Positions 16,453-24,825 of a stretch of 38,202 bases of DNA are shown here, in pieces. The number at the start of each line of letters is the position of its first letter. Position 1 is the stretch's first letter. A program made the position numbers and the translations under genes. Origin of the DNA: Bradyrhizobium sp. (GTDB lineage Bacteria; Pseudomonadota; Alphaproteobacteria; Rhizobiales; Xanthobacteraceae); contig NZ_JACRAW010000147.1 in assembly GCF_016213215.1 (NCBI RefSeq), forward strand, positions 1-38,202. The letters are read 5' to 3'. Below the pieces are notes generated by a model. That model searched no databases. It saw only the letters and a list, made by a program, of their open reading frames with translations, and was not told the origin of the DNA.

Positions 16453-17595
16453 ATGACCGAGCGCATTCGGGAATTTCTGCGCAACCGCCGTAATGATGGC
16501 CTCGATACCGAGCCCTGCCTCGTCGTCGACCTCGAGGTCGTGCGCGACAACTATCAGAGCTTTGCCAAGGCGCTGCCCGACAGCCGCGTGTTCTATGCCG
16601 TGAAAGCGAACCCGGCGCCGGAGGTGCTGTCGCTGCTCGCCTCGCTCGGCTCCTGCTTCGACACCGCGACGGTGGCCGAGATCGAGATGGCGCTGGCCGC
16701 CGGCGCGACGCCGGACCGCGTCTCCTACGGCAACACCATCAAGAAGGAGCGCGATATCGCGCGGGCCTACCAGCTCGGTATCCGCCTGTTCGCGGTCGAC
16801 TGCGCCGCCGAGGTCGAGAAGATCGCCCGCGCCGCGCCCGGCGCCAAGGTGTTCTGCCGCATCCTCTATGACTGCGCCGGCGCCGAATGGCCGCTGTCGC
16901 GCAAGTTCGGCTGCGACCCGGAGATGGCGGTCGAGGTGCTTGACCTCGCCAAGCGGCTGGGCCTGGAGCCCTGCGGCATATCGTTCCACGTGGGCTCGCA
17001 GCAGCGCAAGGTGAAGGCCTGGGACCGGGCGCTGGCCATGACCTCGACCGTGTTCCGCGACTGCGCCGAGCGCGGCATCAACCTGACGATGGTCAACATG
17101 GGCGGCGGCTTCCCGACCCGGTACCTGAAGGACGTGCCGCCGGTGGTGCAGTACGGCCGGTCGATCTTCCGTGCCCTCCGCAAGCACTTCGGCAACCAGA
17201 TCCCGGAGACCATCATCGAGCCGGGCCGCGGCATGGTGGGCAACGCCGGGGTCATCGAGTCCGAGGTCGTCCTGATCTCGAGGAAGAGCGACGAGGACGA
17301 GGTGCGGTGGGTCTATCTCGACATCGGCAAGTTCGGCGGTCTCGCCGAGACCATGGACGAGTCGATCCGCTACGCGATCCGTACCCCGCATGACGGAGCG
17401 GAGATGACGCCGTGCGTGCTCGCAGGTCCCACCTGCGATTCCGCCGACGTGCTGTACGAGAAGAACCCGTATCCGCTGCCGGTGACGCTCGAGATCGGCG
17501 ACAAGGTGCTGATCGAGGGGACCGGGGCCTATACGTCGACCTACTCGTCGGTGGCCTTCAACGGCATCCCGCCGCTCAAGACCTACCACATCTGA
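16453..17595 (+). CDS. Ornithine (or lysine/ornithine) decarboxylase, PLP fold type III
   Basis: The 380-residue enzyme decarboxylates ornithine to putrescine. The PLP lysine is K51 in FYAVKANP. SFHVGSQ (residues ~177-183), the glycine loop VNMGGGFPTRY (~215-225) and EPGRGMVGNAG are present. The catalytic Cys is C328 in GPTCDSAD, and the C-terminal GTGAYTSTYSSVAFNG completes the alanine-racemase-type architecture. It is the compact eukaryotic-like class used by rhizobia rather than the large SpeC type. ATG 16453 has GGAGG 6 bases upstream. A long structured leader precedes it and a hairpin follows it. Homospermidine synthase is encoded 1.4 kb downstream, giving the putrescine-to-homospermidine route. 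Some relatives also accept lysine, and the sequence alone does not decide. Confidence 0.92.
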   Translation: MTERIREFLRNRRNDGLDTEPCLVVDLEVVRDNYQSFAKALPDSRVFYAVKANPAPEVLSLLASLGSCFDTATVAEIEMALAAGATPDRVSYGNTIKKERDIARAYQLGIRLFAVDCAAEVEKIARAAPGAKVFCRILYDCAGAEWPLSRKFGCDPEMAVEVLDLAKRLGLEPCGISFHVGSQQRKVKAWDRALAMTSTVFRDCAERGINLTMVNMGGGFPTRYLKDVPPVVQYGRSIFRALRKHFGNQIPETIIEPGRGMVGNAGVIESEVVLISRKSDEDEVRWVYLDIGKFGGLAETMDESIRYAIRTPHDGAEMTPCVLAGPTCDSADVLYEKNPYPLPVTLEIGDKVLIEGTGAYTSTYSSVAFNGIPPLKTYHI

Positions 17596-17622
17596 TCCGC
17601 CTCGTTTGAGGCTCGACGAACC

Positions 17623-17644
17623 GGGAGCCGGCCAGCCGGCTCCC
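17623..17644 (+). terminator. Strong hairpin after ornithine decarboxylase
   Basis: A perfect 9-bp stem, GGGAGCCGG (17623-17631) and CCGGCTCCC (17636-17644), has a CCAG loop and lies 27 bases past the stop codon. The tail (TCTCCGACATCTC) is only mildly T-rich, so termination may be partial. Confidence 0.65.
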
Positions 17645-17720
17645 TCTCCGACATCTCGAATTCAAACGACGCTTGGTCAGCGGCATGTGCCCGCGCGCGC
17701 CAAGCGGGGACCGATGTGCC

Positions 17721-18320
17721 ATGACCGCTGTTCGGACGCCGCAGCCCGCCCTCACCCCGAATGCCGCTCCGTTCGCGATCCGCAGCGAGCGTGCATCCGA
17801 CGTTGCCGCCCGTGAAGCGTTGCTCGATGCCTGCTTTGGCGAGAACCGCCACCAGCGCACCTGCCAGCGACTGCGGGACGGACGGCTGCCTGCGAAAGGC
17901 CTCGCCTTCTCGGCGGTGCGCAAGGGCAAGCTCGTGGGAACCGTGCGACTGTGGCACGTCAGCGCCGGCGGCGGTCCCGCCCTGGTCCTCGGACCCCTGG
18001 CGGTCGATGCCGCCTGCCGCAAGCTCGGGCTCGGCGCCGCGCTGATGAATCATGCGCTGGCCGCCGCCCGGGCGTGCGGCCATGGCGCGGTGATCCTGCT
18101 GGGCGATGCCCCTTACTACGCCCGCTTCGGCTTCTCCGCGGAGAAGACCGGCGAACTCACCCTGCCCGGTCCGTTCGAGCGCGACCGCCTGCTCGGCCTC
18201 GAACTGCGCGAAGGCGCGCTCGACAGCGTCTACGGCATGATCGTTCCGACCGGCGCGACCCTGCCGAAAATAGCGGCAGCTCGCGCGAAGTCGCCGCGGC
18301 TCGTGCCGCAGGCGGCCTAG
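17721..18320 (+). CDS. GNAT-family N-acetyltransferase (YhbS-like)
   Basis: The 199-residue protein has one GNAT domain. The N-terminal helix region is FAIRSERASDVAAREALLDACFG, and a VGTVRLWHV strand follows. The acetyl-CoA-binding motif A is LGPLAVDAACRKLGLGAALMNHAL (residues ~92-115), then GDAPYYARFGF. The KPERLR-like layout matches the YhbS group, whose substrates are unknown. ATG 17721 is the first start giving the family N-terminus; the ribosome site is weak. It sits between ornithine decarboxylase and homospermidine synthase on the same strand, so acetylation of a polyamine is possible, but adjacency is the only support. Confidence 0.85.
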   Translation: MTAVRTPQPALTPNAAPFAIRSERASDVAAREALLDACFGENRHQRTCQRLRDGRLPAKGLAFSAVRKGKLVGTVRLWHVSAGGGPALVLGPLAVDAACRKLGLGAALMNHALAAARACGHGAVILLGDAPYYARFGFSAEKTGELTLPGPFERDRLLGLELREGALDSVYGMIVPTGATLPKIAAARAKSPRLVPQAA

Positions 18321-18330
18321 GATCCCTGCG

Positions 18331-18459
18331 ATGAGCCGCGATCACGCGCGCTGGCGCGCCAGGAAAGCCATTGCCAGCGTTCTGTTGTTGCTACTGGCTG
18401 TCACGATCCTGGTAGATGTCTTCGTCCGCCGTCGCTCGGCTCGTTCGTTGCCAAGCTGA
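18331..18459 (+). CDS. 42-residue single-helix membrane protein
   Basis: ATG 18331, with AGGA 8 bases upstream, opens a 42-codon frame. It encodes a basic N-terminus (MSRDHARWRARK), one hydrophobic helix (AIASVLLLLLAVTILVDVFV) and a basic tail (RRRSARSLPS). It starts 10 bases after the GNAT stop, so the two are probably cotranscribed. No function is recognised. The layout and ribosome site make it more than a chance frame, but no homologue is known to me. Confidence 0.5.
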   Translation: MSRDHARWRARKAIASVLLLLLAVTILVDVFVRRRSARSLPS

Positions 18460-18540
18460 CGCAGGTTTGGCTATAGCGGGGCCGCGGCCGCGTCAGCGGC
18501 GCGGTACCCGACTACAATTTCCCTGGCATATGAGGTTTCG

Positions 18541-18930
18541 ATGTCCCGCCGCCTGATCTCTACCGGCTCGCCCTTTGAAAAGACCGCCGGCTACAGCCGC
18601 GCCGTGATCGACGGCGATTTCGCCTTCGTCTCCGGCACCACCGGCTACGATTACAAGACCATGACCATGCCGGCCGACATCACGACCCAGGCGCGGAACT
18701 GCTTCGACACGATCCAGAAGGCGCTGGCCGAGGGCGGCTTTGCGCTCGCCGATCTCGTCCGCGCCACCTATTACGTGACAAACCCTGCGGACGCCGACGC
18801 CCTGTTCGCGGTGTGCGGCGAGCGGCTCGGCGAGATCCGACCCGCGGCCACCCTGCTCGTCGTTGCAGCCCTGCTCAAGCCCGAGATGAAGGTCGAGATC
18901 GAAGTGACCGCCAAGCGGCGCTCGGCCTGA
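18541..18930 (+). CDS. RidA (YjgF/UK114) family protein
   Basis: The 129-residue protein is a full-length RidA domain. It opens LISTGSPFEKTAGYSRAVIDGDFAFVSGTTGYD, and DTIQKALAEGGFALADLVRATYYVTNPAD follows. The C-terminal segment is EIRPAATLLVVAALLKPEMKVEIEVTAKR. The IRPA Arg that contacts the substrate carboxylate in imine deaminases is present, in the form GEIRPAAT. RidA proteins hydrolyse reactive enamines and imines made by PLP enzymes. The ornithine decarboxylase upstream and homospermidine synthase 40 bases downstream both handle amine and imine chemistry, which is a plausible reason for the position. TGAGG lies 5 bases before the ATG. Confidence 0.9.
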   Translation: MSRRLISTGSPFEKTAGYSRAVIDGDFAFVSGTTGYDYKTMTMPADITTQARNCFDTIQKALAEGGFALADLVRATYYVTNPADADALFAVCGERLGEIRPAATLLVVAALLKPEMKVEIEVTAKRRSA

Positions 18931-18970
18931 CCTCTTTGCCCAGACCACGTTCCTTTTCGGAGTATTGCCC

Positions 18971-20401
18971 ATGAGCCCGCCCTCGCAGGTCCACGCCAAA
19001 ATTTCCGGTCCCATCGTCATGATCGGCTTCGGCTCGATCGGCAAAGGCACGCTGCCGCTGATCGAACGCCATTTCGACTATGACAAGTCGCGCTTTGTCA
19101 TCATCGATCCGCATGAGGACGGCGAGCTCGCCAGGAAGCACGGCGTGCGCTTCATCAAGCAGGCGGTGACGCGCGACAATTATCGCGAGTTCCTGATTCC
19201 GCTCCTGACCACCGGCGGCGGCCAGGGTTTTTGCGTCAATCTCTCGGTCGACACCTCCTCTGTCGACATCATGACCATGTGCCGCGAGATCGGCGCGCTC
19301 TATGTCGACACCGTGGTCGAGCCGTGGGCCGGCTTCTATTTCGACCGCAATATCGGCTCGGAAGCGCGCTCCAACTACGCGCTCCGCGAGACGCTGCTCG
19401 CGGCCAAGCACAAGAGCCCGGGCGGCACCACCGCCGTCTCCACCTGCGGCGCCAATCCCGGCATGGTGTCCTGGTTCGTCAAGCAGGCGTTGCTCGACAT
19501 CGCCCGCGACACGGGGGTTGCGGTGAACGAGCCGAAGAGCCGCGAAGGCTGGGGCCAGCTGGCGATGAAGCTCGGCGTCAAGGGCATCCATATTGCCGAG
19601 CGCGATACCCAGCGCTCCAAGAAGCCGAAGCCGATGAACGTGTTCGTCAACACCTGGTCGGTCGAAGGCTTCGTCTCCGAGGGCTTGCAGCCGGCCGAGC
19701 TCGGCTGGGGCACGCATGAGAAGTGGATGCCGGACAACGGCCGCACCCATCCGAGCGGCTGCGGCGCTGCGATCTTTCTGCAGCAGCCCGGCGCCAACAC
19801 CCGCGTGCGCTCGTGGTGCCCGACGCCAGGCGCGCAATATGGCTTCCTCGTCACCCACAACGAGTCGATCTCGATCGCCGACTATTTCACCGTGCGCGAC
19901 GGGCAGAAGGTGATCTACCGGCCGACCTGCCACTATGCCTATCACCCGGCGAACGATGCGGTGTTGTCGCTGCACGAGATGTTCGGCGCGACCGGCAAGA
20001 TGCAGCCCAAGTGGCATATCCTGGACGAGAACGAGATCGAGGACGGCATCGACGAGCTCGGCGTTCTTCTCTACGGCCACGCCAGGAACGCCTATTGGTA
20101 CGGCTCGCAGCTCTCGATCGAGGAGACGCGCCGCATCGCGCCCTACCAGAACGCGACCGGCCTGCAGGTGTCCTCCGCCGTGCTCGCCGGCATGGTGTGG
20201 GCGCTGGAAAATCCCAACGCCGGCATCGTCGAAGCCGACGAAACCGATTTCCGCCGCTGCCTCGAAGTGCAGCTGCCCTATCTCGGCCCGGTGAAAGGCT
20301 GCTACACCGACTGGACGCCGCTCACTGACCGTCCCGGCATGTTCCCCGAGGACATCGACACCTCCGATCCCTGGCAGTTCAGGAACGTGCTGGTGCGGTG
20401 A
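18971..20401 (+). CDS. hss: Homospermidine synthase
   Basis: The 476-residue NAD-dependent enzyme joins two putrescines (or putrescine and spermidine) to make sym-homospermidine, a major polyamine in rhizobia. The nucleotide-binding loop MIGFGSIGKGTLPLIERHF is near residues 17-35. VDTVVEPWAGFYFD, TTAVSTCGANPGMVSWFVKQALL, and the typical GWGTHEKWMPDNGRTHPSGCGAAIFL and DYFTVRDGQKVIYRPTCHYAYHP blocks follow. The length is that of the bacterial family. ATG 18971 has GGAG 8 bases upstream. It follows RidA by 40 bases, and ornithine decarboxylase lies upstream on the same strand, so together they make the substrate and the product. Confidence 0.95.
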   Translation: MSPPSQVHAKISGPIVMIGFGSIGKGTLPLIERHFDYDKSRFVIIDPHEDGELARKHGVRFIKQAVTRDNYREFLIPLLTTGGGQGFCVNLSVDTSSVDIMTMCREIGALYVDTVVEPWAGFYFDRNIGSEARSNYALRETLLAAKHKSPGGTTAVSTCGANPGMVSWFVKQALLDIARDTGVAVNEPKSREGWGQLAMKLGVKGIHIAERDTQRSKKPKPMNVFVNTWSVEGFVSEGLQPAELGWGTHEKWMPDNGRTHPSGCGAAIFLQQPGANTRVRSWCPTPGAQYGFLVTHNESISIADYFTVRDGQKVIYRPTCHYAYHPANDAVLSLHEMFGATGKMQPKWHILDENEIEDGIDELGVLLYGHARNAYWYGSQLSIEETRRIAPYQNATGLQVSSAVLAGMVWALENPNAGIVEADETDFRRCLEVQLPYLGPVKGCYTDWTPLTDRPGMFPEDIDTSDPWQFRNVLVR

Positions 20402-20424
20402 GACGCGCGCGCGTCTGTCGCCTC

Positions 20425-20529
20425 GTCATTCCGGGGCGCGACAAAGTCGCGAGCCCGGAACCCATTCATCCACCAACTCCGCGGCTCGATGAATTCCGGC
20501 CCGCGCCTGACGGCGCGTCCCGGAATCAC
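20425..20529. repeat. Palindromic intergenic repeat, GTCATTCCGG...CCGGAATCAC type
   Basis: GTCATTCCGGGGCGCGAC at 20425 is mirrored by GCGCGTCCCGGAATCAC ending at 20529. An inner pair, GAATTCCGGCCCGCG, lies in the middle. The same tips appear at 27140-27242. It separates hss from the convergent small gene. Confidence 0.65.
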
Positions 20530-20539
20530 GGTTCAGAGA

Positions 20540-20869
20540 TTACTTCTGCTGGATCGGCGGGCCGACCTTCTCGGCGGGTGCCGGCGGTAACGCTGGCTTG
20601 GCGGCTCCCTGTGTCTGGGGATCGGGCCGCGCGGGCTCGGGCGCGGGCGTTGTCGGACGCTCGCCGCCCGGCTTGGATTCGGCGGGCTTCTGGTCCTGAT
20701 CGGTCGCGGGCGCCTGCTGTAGCGGGTGCGTAGCCTGGGCGGTGTCAACACGCTCTTCCGCCGCGATCTCGGCGAGCGAAACGACCGAGATCGCGAACCC
20801 CGCGGCGATGAGCGAGAACGCCAGCAGCAATTCCCTCTTCAGCGCGCGTTTGTCGTCCTCGAGCCGCAT
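20540..20869 (-). CDS. Small membrane-anchored Pro/Ala-rich protein, unknown
   Basis: The 109-residue protein has a charged N-terminus (MRLEDDKRALKRE) and one membrane helix (LLLAFSLIAAGFAISVVSLAEIA). The long, likely disordered tail is rich in Pro, Ala, Gln and Lys (QAPATDQDQKPAESKPGG...). GGAG lies 5 bases before ATG 20869. It follows the WD40 gene by 85 bases on the same strand and may be the last member of the zinc block. I recognise no family. The tail would lie in the periplasm if the N-terminus is cytoplasmic. Confidence 0.55.
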   Translation of the reverse strand: MRLEDDKRALKRELLLAFSLIAAGFAISVVSLAEIAAEERVDTAQATHPLQQAPATDQDQKPAESKPGGERPTTPAPEPARPDPQTQGAAKPALPPAPAEKVGPPIQQK

Positions 20870-20954
20870 GTCGCTCCACCGCAAGATCTTCCGCGATGGC
20901 AACGAATGGCGGCCCTGGCAGTTCCCGCCGGAACTCCGCAAACAACCGCGATGG

Positions 20955-21974
20955 TCAGAACTCCAGCACACCGCCATCGCCCTCTTCGTCGGCGAAAGCG
21001 AGCAGCGTGCCCTTGGCGTTCCAGGCCAGCGCCGCCACCGGTGGCGTTCCGTTTCGCCGTACCAGGATCTCCGCGCCGTCCTCCATGCGCACCATCAGGA
21101 TGGTGCCGTCGGCATAGCCCGCGGCGAGGATGTCGTTCTTCGGGTGGCAGGCGACCGTCGTGACGCGCGCCTGCAGCGGTGCCAGCATCGCCGGCTGCTT
21201 GCCCATGGGACCGTCCTTGGTGGCGAACGGCCACAGGATCACGGTATCGGCTCCCGACGTCGCCAGGGCCTTGCCGCCAACACTCCACGACATCGATTTG
21301 ACGCGCCCCGGATAGCCGGTCATGCGCATGTGGCGGTTGTCGGCAAGCCGCCAGCCGTGCAGCGCCGCCTCGTGCATCGCGGTAACCAGGAACTTGTTGT
21401 CGGGGCTGAACGTGACGGCAAGATGCGAGCCGGCCCAGGCCAGAAATTCGGGCGTCCCCGCCATGTTGGGAAACCACAACGTCACGCCGTTGTAGTGCGA
21501 AACCGCCAGCCGCAGGCCTTTCGGCGCGAAGGCGAGCCCGCCCACGGTCGACGGCACCTCGAGCGATTTCTCCTCGCCCTTGCCGCTCTTGACGAACGCG
21601 GCCTTGCCCGCCGACCACGCAAAGGCGCCATCGGGATGCACCGCCACGCTGTCGATCCAGCGCCGCTTGGCGTCGGTCGCGAGCAGCGTGACCTCGCCCT
21701 TGCCGTTGATCGCGACCACTTTGCCGTCGTCGCCGCCCATCACGATGCGTTCGCCGTCGGATGCGGCGCAGAGAATGCCGCCGTCATGGACGGCCACTTT
21801 GGTGATTTCGCCCTGCGGGTCGACAAAGGCAACATTCTCTTCGCTGCCGACGAAGACGGCACGGTCGGACAGGAAATGCGCCGCCGTGACCGCCATTCCG
21901 ATATTGACCGGGCGCACCCGGTCGGTCACGGAGGCGATGGTGGGAGACGTTGCGGTTGGATCGAAGTCGGTCAT
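20955..21974 (-). CDS. WD40-repeat beta-propeller protein
   Basis: The 339-residue protein is made of about seven WD40-like blades. Typical repeats include VAVHPDGAFAWSAGKAAFVK, VTFSPDNKFLVTAMHEAALHGWRL, MSWSVGGKALATSGADTVILWPF and VACHPKNDILAAGYADGTILMVRM. The end is ALAWNAKGTLLAFADEEGDGG. There is no signal peptide, so it is cytosolic. Its ATG overlaps the stop of the COG0523 GTPase gene (TGATG), so the two proteins are made together and may form a complex. The AztD metallochaperone of AztABC zinc systems is also reported as a beta-propeller, but it is periplasmic, so any relation would be structural only. Function is not established. Confidence 0.8.
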   Translation of the reverse strand: MTDFDPTATSPTIASVTDRVRPVNIGMAVTAAHFLSDRAVFVGSEENVAFVDPQGEITKVAVHDGGILCAASDGERIVMGGDDGKVVAINGKGEVTLLATDAKRRWIDSVAVHPDGAFAWSAGKAAFVKSGKGEEKSLEVPSTVGGLAFAPKGLRLAVSHYNGVTLWFPNMAGTPEFLAWAGSHLAVTFSPDNKFLVTAMHEAALHGWRLADNRHMRMTGYPGRVKSMSWSVGGKALATSGADTVILWPFATKDGPMGKQPAMLAPLQARVTTVACHPKNDILAAGYADGTILMVRMEDGAEILVRRNGTPPVAALAWNAKGTLLAFADEEGDGGVLEF

Positions 21975-23023
21975 CACGACACGATGCAGCGTTCGAAACC
22001 TTCGCGAATGGCGACTTCCGGCAATTCGCGACCGATGAAGATGAGACGGCTCTCGCGGGGCTCGCCTTCCTTCCATTTGCGCTGGTGATCCCCCTCCAGC
22101 ATCATGTGTACGCCCTGGAAGACGTAACGATCCTCGTCGCCGTGGAAGGCAAGGATGCCTTTCGAGCGCAGGATCTTCTGACCTTCGGTCGCGACGAGGT
22201 TCTGAAGCCACGGCATGAAGCGCGTCGGATCCAGCGGCTTGTCGGTCTGCAGCGCCAGCGATTGCATCTCCTCGTCGTGATAGTGCTTCAGGCCATGGCC
22301 GTGGTCGTGGTCGTGATCATGGCCATGGCCGTGATGATGGTGGTCATGATCATGGTCATGATCGTCGGCCTCGAGAAAATCCGGCTCGAGATCAAGGATG
22401 CGGTCGAGATCGAAAGCGCCGCGCTCCAATACGTCCGCCAGCGCCACCTGACAGCGCTCGGTGCGGTGCAGCTTGGCGTAAGGATTGATGCCGCGGATGC
22501 GCGCCTCGACCTCTGCGAGTTCGGCCTTCGAGACGAGATCGGTCTTGTTCAGAACGATGACGTCGGCAAATGCGATCTGGTTCTTGGCTTCCGGCGCGTC
22601 CTTGAGGCGATCGGCCAACCATTTGGCGTCCGCCACCGTTACCACCGCGTCGAGCCGGGCGTGGGTCTGCACGTCCTCATCGACGAAGAAGGTCTGCGCC
22701 ACCGGCGCCGGATCGGCAAGCCCAGTAGTCTCGACGATGATGGCGTCGAACTTGCCCTTGCGCTTCATCAGCCCGCCGAGAATACGCACGAGGTCGCCGC
22801 GTACGGTGCAGCAGATGCAGCCGTTGTTCATCTCGAACACTTCCTCGTCGGCACCGATGACGAGGTCGTTGTCGATGCCGATCTCGCCGAACTCGTTGAC
22901 GATGACGGCGTATTTCTTGCCGTGGTTTTCCGAAAGAATGCGGTTGAGAAGGGTGGTCTTGCCGGCGCCGAGATAACCGGTCAGCACGGTCACGGGGATT
23001 TTCTCAGACGTCACTTCAGCCAT
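21974..23023 (-). CDS. COG0523 (CobW-like) GTPase, likely zinc metallochaperone
   Basis: The 349-residue G3E GTPase has Walker A GYLGAGKTT (16-24), the metal site CICC at 69-72 (NNGCICCTVRGD), DAIIVETTGLADP (residues 93-105) and the guanine motif NKTD (159-162). A His/Asp-rich loop spans 220-248. A C-terminal CobW domain ends the protein (SKGILAFHGDEDRYVFQGVH). The family delivers metal to client proteins using GTP. Zur-regulated members placed with zinc ABC transporters act in zinc limitation. ATG 23023 has GGAG 6 bases upstream. It follows the solute-binding gene by 53 bases across a hairpin and overlaps the WD40 gene. The cobalamin role of CobW itself is less likely in this setting. Confidence 0.9.
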   Translation of the reverse strand: MAEVTSEKIPVTVLTGYLGAGKTTLLNRILSENHGKKYAVIVNEFGEIGIDNDLVIGADEEVFEMNNGCICCTVRGDLVRILGGLMKRKGKFDAIIVETTGLADPAPVAQTFFVDEDVQTHARLDAVVTVADAKWLADRLKDAPEAKNQIAFADVIVLNKTDLVSKAELAEVEARIRGINPYAKLHRTERCQVALADVLERGAFDLDRILDLEPDFLEADDHDHDHDHHHHGHGHDHDHDHGHGLKHYHDEEMQSLALQTDKPLDPTRFMPWLQNLVATEGQKILRSKGILAFHGDEDRYVFQGVHMMLEGDHQRKWKEGEPRESRLIFIGRELPEVAIREGFERCIVS

Positions 23024-23056
23024 ATCTACTCCGAAATCGGGCGCGCAAAGGGAACG

Positions 23057-23072
23057 CTCCGGGGCAAGCCCC
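23057..23072 (-). terminator. CCGGGGC-AA-GCCCCGG hairpin inside the zinc operon
   Basis: A perfect 7-bp stem (23057-23063 with 23066-23072) lies 4 bases past the solute-binding-protein stop and upstream of the GTPase gene. There is no T-run. It could be a partial terminator or an mRNA-stabilising element that lowers GTPase expression relative to the transporter. Confidence 0.45.
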
Positions 23073-23076
23073 GGCC

Positions 23077-23949
23077 CTAATGGTCAAGCGCGCTGGTCAG
23101 GGCCTTTATATTGTGCCTGACCATGTCAATGTAAGTGGGGGCATCGCCCTTTTCGCCGCTCAGGCTGTCGGAGAACAGGGTGCCGCCGACCCTGGCGCCG
23201 CTCTCCGCCGCAATCCGCCGGATCAGGCGGTCGTTGGCGATGTTTTCGAGGAATACGGCCGGGACCCTGCCGGCCTTGATCTGGCCGATGATGTCGGCGA
23301 TGTCGCGCGCGCTGGGCTCGGATTCGGTCGAGACGCCGACGGGAGCAATAAACTTGATGCCGTATTCGGCGGCGAGATAGCCGAACGCGTCATGGGTCGA
23401 GATCACCTTGCGCCGCTCGGGAGGGATTTTTGTCACGGCGGCGCGCACCTCGCGATCGAGTTCGTCAAGCTTTTGCAGGTAAGCCGCCGCGTTGGCACGG
23501 AAACGATCCGCATCCGCCGGATCGGCCGCTGCCAGCGCGTCCCGGATGTTGCTGACATACACCTTGGCATTGGGGACGGACTGCCAGGCATGCGGGTCGG
23601 CCTCCGCGCCGAGCTTGATCGGCGCGATGCCGGCGGTGGCGCTGACGACGAGCGCCTTGCTGCCCGAGGATTGCACCAGCCGCGGCAGCCAGCCCTCCAG
23701 GCCGAGGCCGTTGATGATCACGAGCTTTGCGGTCGCGATCCGCCTGGCGTCGCCTGGAGCAGGTGTATAGACATGCGCATCGCCGTTGGGGCCGACCAGC
23801 GTGGTGAGATTGACGCGGTCACCACCGACGTTGCGGACGAAGTCGGCAAGGATCGAGAAGCTGGCGACGACGTTGAGACGCTCCTCGGCCCTTGGCGGCG
23901 AGGTGCCAAGCAGGAGCAAGGGCAGCAGCAGGAAGAGCAGGCGTCGCAT
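23077..23949 (-). CDS. Metal ABC transporter substrate-binding protein (zinc type, cluster A-I)
   Basis: The 290-residue periplasmic protein has a signal peptide (MRRLLFLLLPLLLLGTSPPRAEE). It carries the four expected metal ligands of the TroA/ZnuA fold: H59 (GDAHVYTP), H120 (DPHAWQS), H186 (STHDAFGY) and D261 (LFSDSLS). Three His plus Asp is the zinc-type set; manganese binders usually have Glu at the third position. The long His-rich loop of ZnuA is absent, as in AztC-type proteins. It lies 6 bases downstream of the permease gene, in the order ATPase, permease, binding protein (the AztABC order). The His-rich micro-protein at the operon head may replace the missing loop. Confidence 0.92.
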   Translation of the reverse strand: MRRLLFLLLPLLLLGTSPPRAEERLNVVASFSILADFVRNVGGDRVNLTTLVGPNGDAHVYTPAPGDARRIATAKLVIINGLGLEGWLPRLVQSSGSKALVVSATAGIAPIKLGAEADPHAWQSVPNAKVYVSNIRDALAAADPADADRFRANAAAYLQKLDELDREVRAAVTKIPPERRKVISTHDAFGYLAAEYGIKFIAPVGVSTESEPSARDIADIIGQIKAGRVPAVFLENIANDRLIRRIAAESGARVGGTLFSDSLSGEKGDAPTYIDMVRHNIKALTSALDH

Positions 23950-23955
23950 CGCGGA

Positions 23956-24825
23956 TCACGCTTCCAGATGCCGGCCGGGAAACATCTGCCTGACAAGGCC
24001 GCCGACGCTGCCGAACAGGACTGAGACGATATACAGCGCAGCAGCGACCAGAATGATCGCGGGCCCCGAGGGCACCCGGGTCTGGAATGACAGCACCAAG
24101 CCCGCATAGCCGGAGATGGAGGCGGCAAAGACCGCGATGCAGATCATGCCGGTGATGTCGCGCGACCAGAAACGCGCAATCCCGGCCGGCAGGATCATCA
24201 GCCCGACGGCAAGCAGGGTGCCGAGTGCCTGAAAGCCGTTGACGAGATTGACCACCACCAGCGCAAGAAAGGCCAGATGCGCCGGTCCGCCGGCGCGGCT
24301 CACCGTGCGCAGAAACAAGGGATCCACGCTCTCGATCACCAGCGGGCGGAAGATCACCGCAAGCACCAGCAGCGTTACGGTGGCGTTGAAGGCAACCATG
24401 AGCAGCGTCTGGTTGTCCATCGCCAGGATATTGCCGAACAGCACGTGCAGCAGGTCGATGTTGGTGCCTTTGATCGAGACGATACTGACGCCGAGCGCGA
24501 GCGAGGCCAAATAGAAGGTCGCAAGCGAGGCATCCTCCTTCAGGCCGGTCGACCGCGCGACGACACCGGCCAGGATGGCGACCGTGAAGCCCGCGATCAA
24601 GCCGCCCGCCGTCATTGCGAAGAGGTTGAGGCCGGAAAGCAGAAAGCCGACGGCCGCGCCCGGCAGGATCGCATGCGCCATGGCGTCGCCGACCAGGCTC
24701 ATCCGCCGCAGCATCAAAAACACGCCGATTGGCGCGCCGGCGAGCGACAGCGCTATGACGGCGGCAAGCGCGCGCCGCATGAACTCGAATTCGGTGAACG
24801 GGCCGACCAGCGCATCGTAGAGCAT
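23956..24825 (-). CDS. Metal ABC transporter permease
   Basis: The 289-residue ABC-3 family permease has about eight membrane helices. The typical region MRRMSLVGDAMAHAILPGAAVGFLLSG near residue 40 includes the coupling helix. IKGTNIDLLHVLFGNILAMD is in the middle, and LLAVGLMILPAGIARFWSRD lies near residue 215. It forms the membrane channel for the zinc transporter. Its ATG at 24825 overlaps the ATPase stop (TGATG), ensuring coupled translation. The binding-protein gene starts 6 bases after its stop. The family also contains manganese and iron permeases; the zinc call comes from the Zur-like site and neighbours. Confidence 0.9.
   Translation of the reverse strand: MLYDALVGPFTEFEFMRRALAAVIALSLAGAPIGVFLMLRRMSLVGDAMAHAILPGAAVGFLLSGLNLFAMTAGGLIAGFTVAILAGVVARSTGLKEDASLATFYLASLALGVSIVSIKGTNIDLLHVLFGNILAMDNQTLLMVAFNATVTLLVLAVIFRPLVIESVDPLFLRTVSRAGGPAHLAFLALVVVNLVNGFQALGTLLAVGLMILPAGIARFWSRDITGMICIAVFAASISGYAGLVLSFQTRVPSGPAIILVAAALYIVSVLFGSVGGLVRQMFPGRHLEA

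Noticed and set aside
21950..23080. Apparent hydrophobic Val/Met run on the plus strand, like a membrane helix
   Set aside because: It is the reverse complement of the His/Asp codon repeats (CATGAC...) of the COG0523 GTPase, not a real helix.
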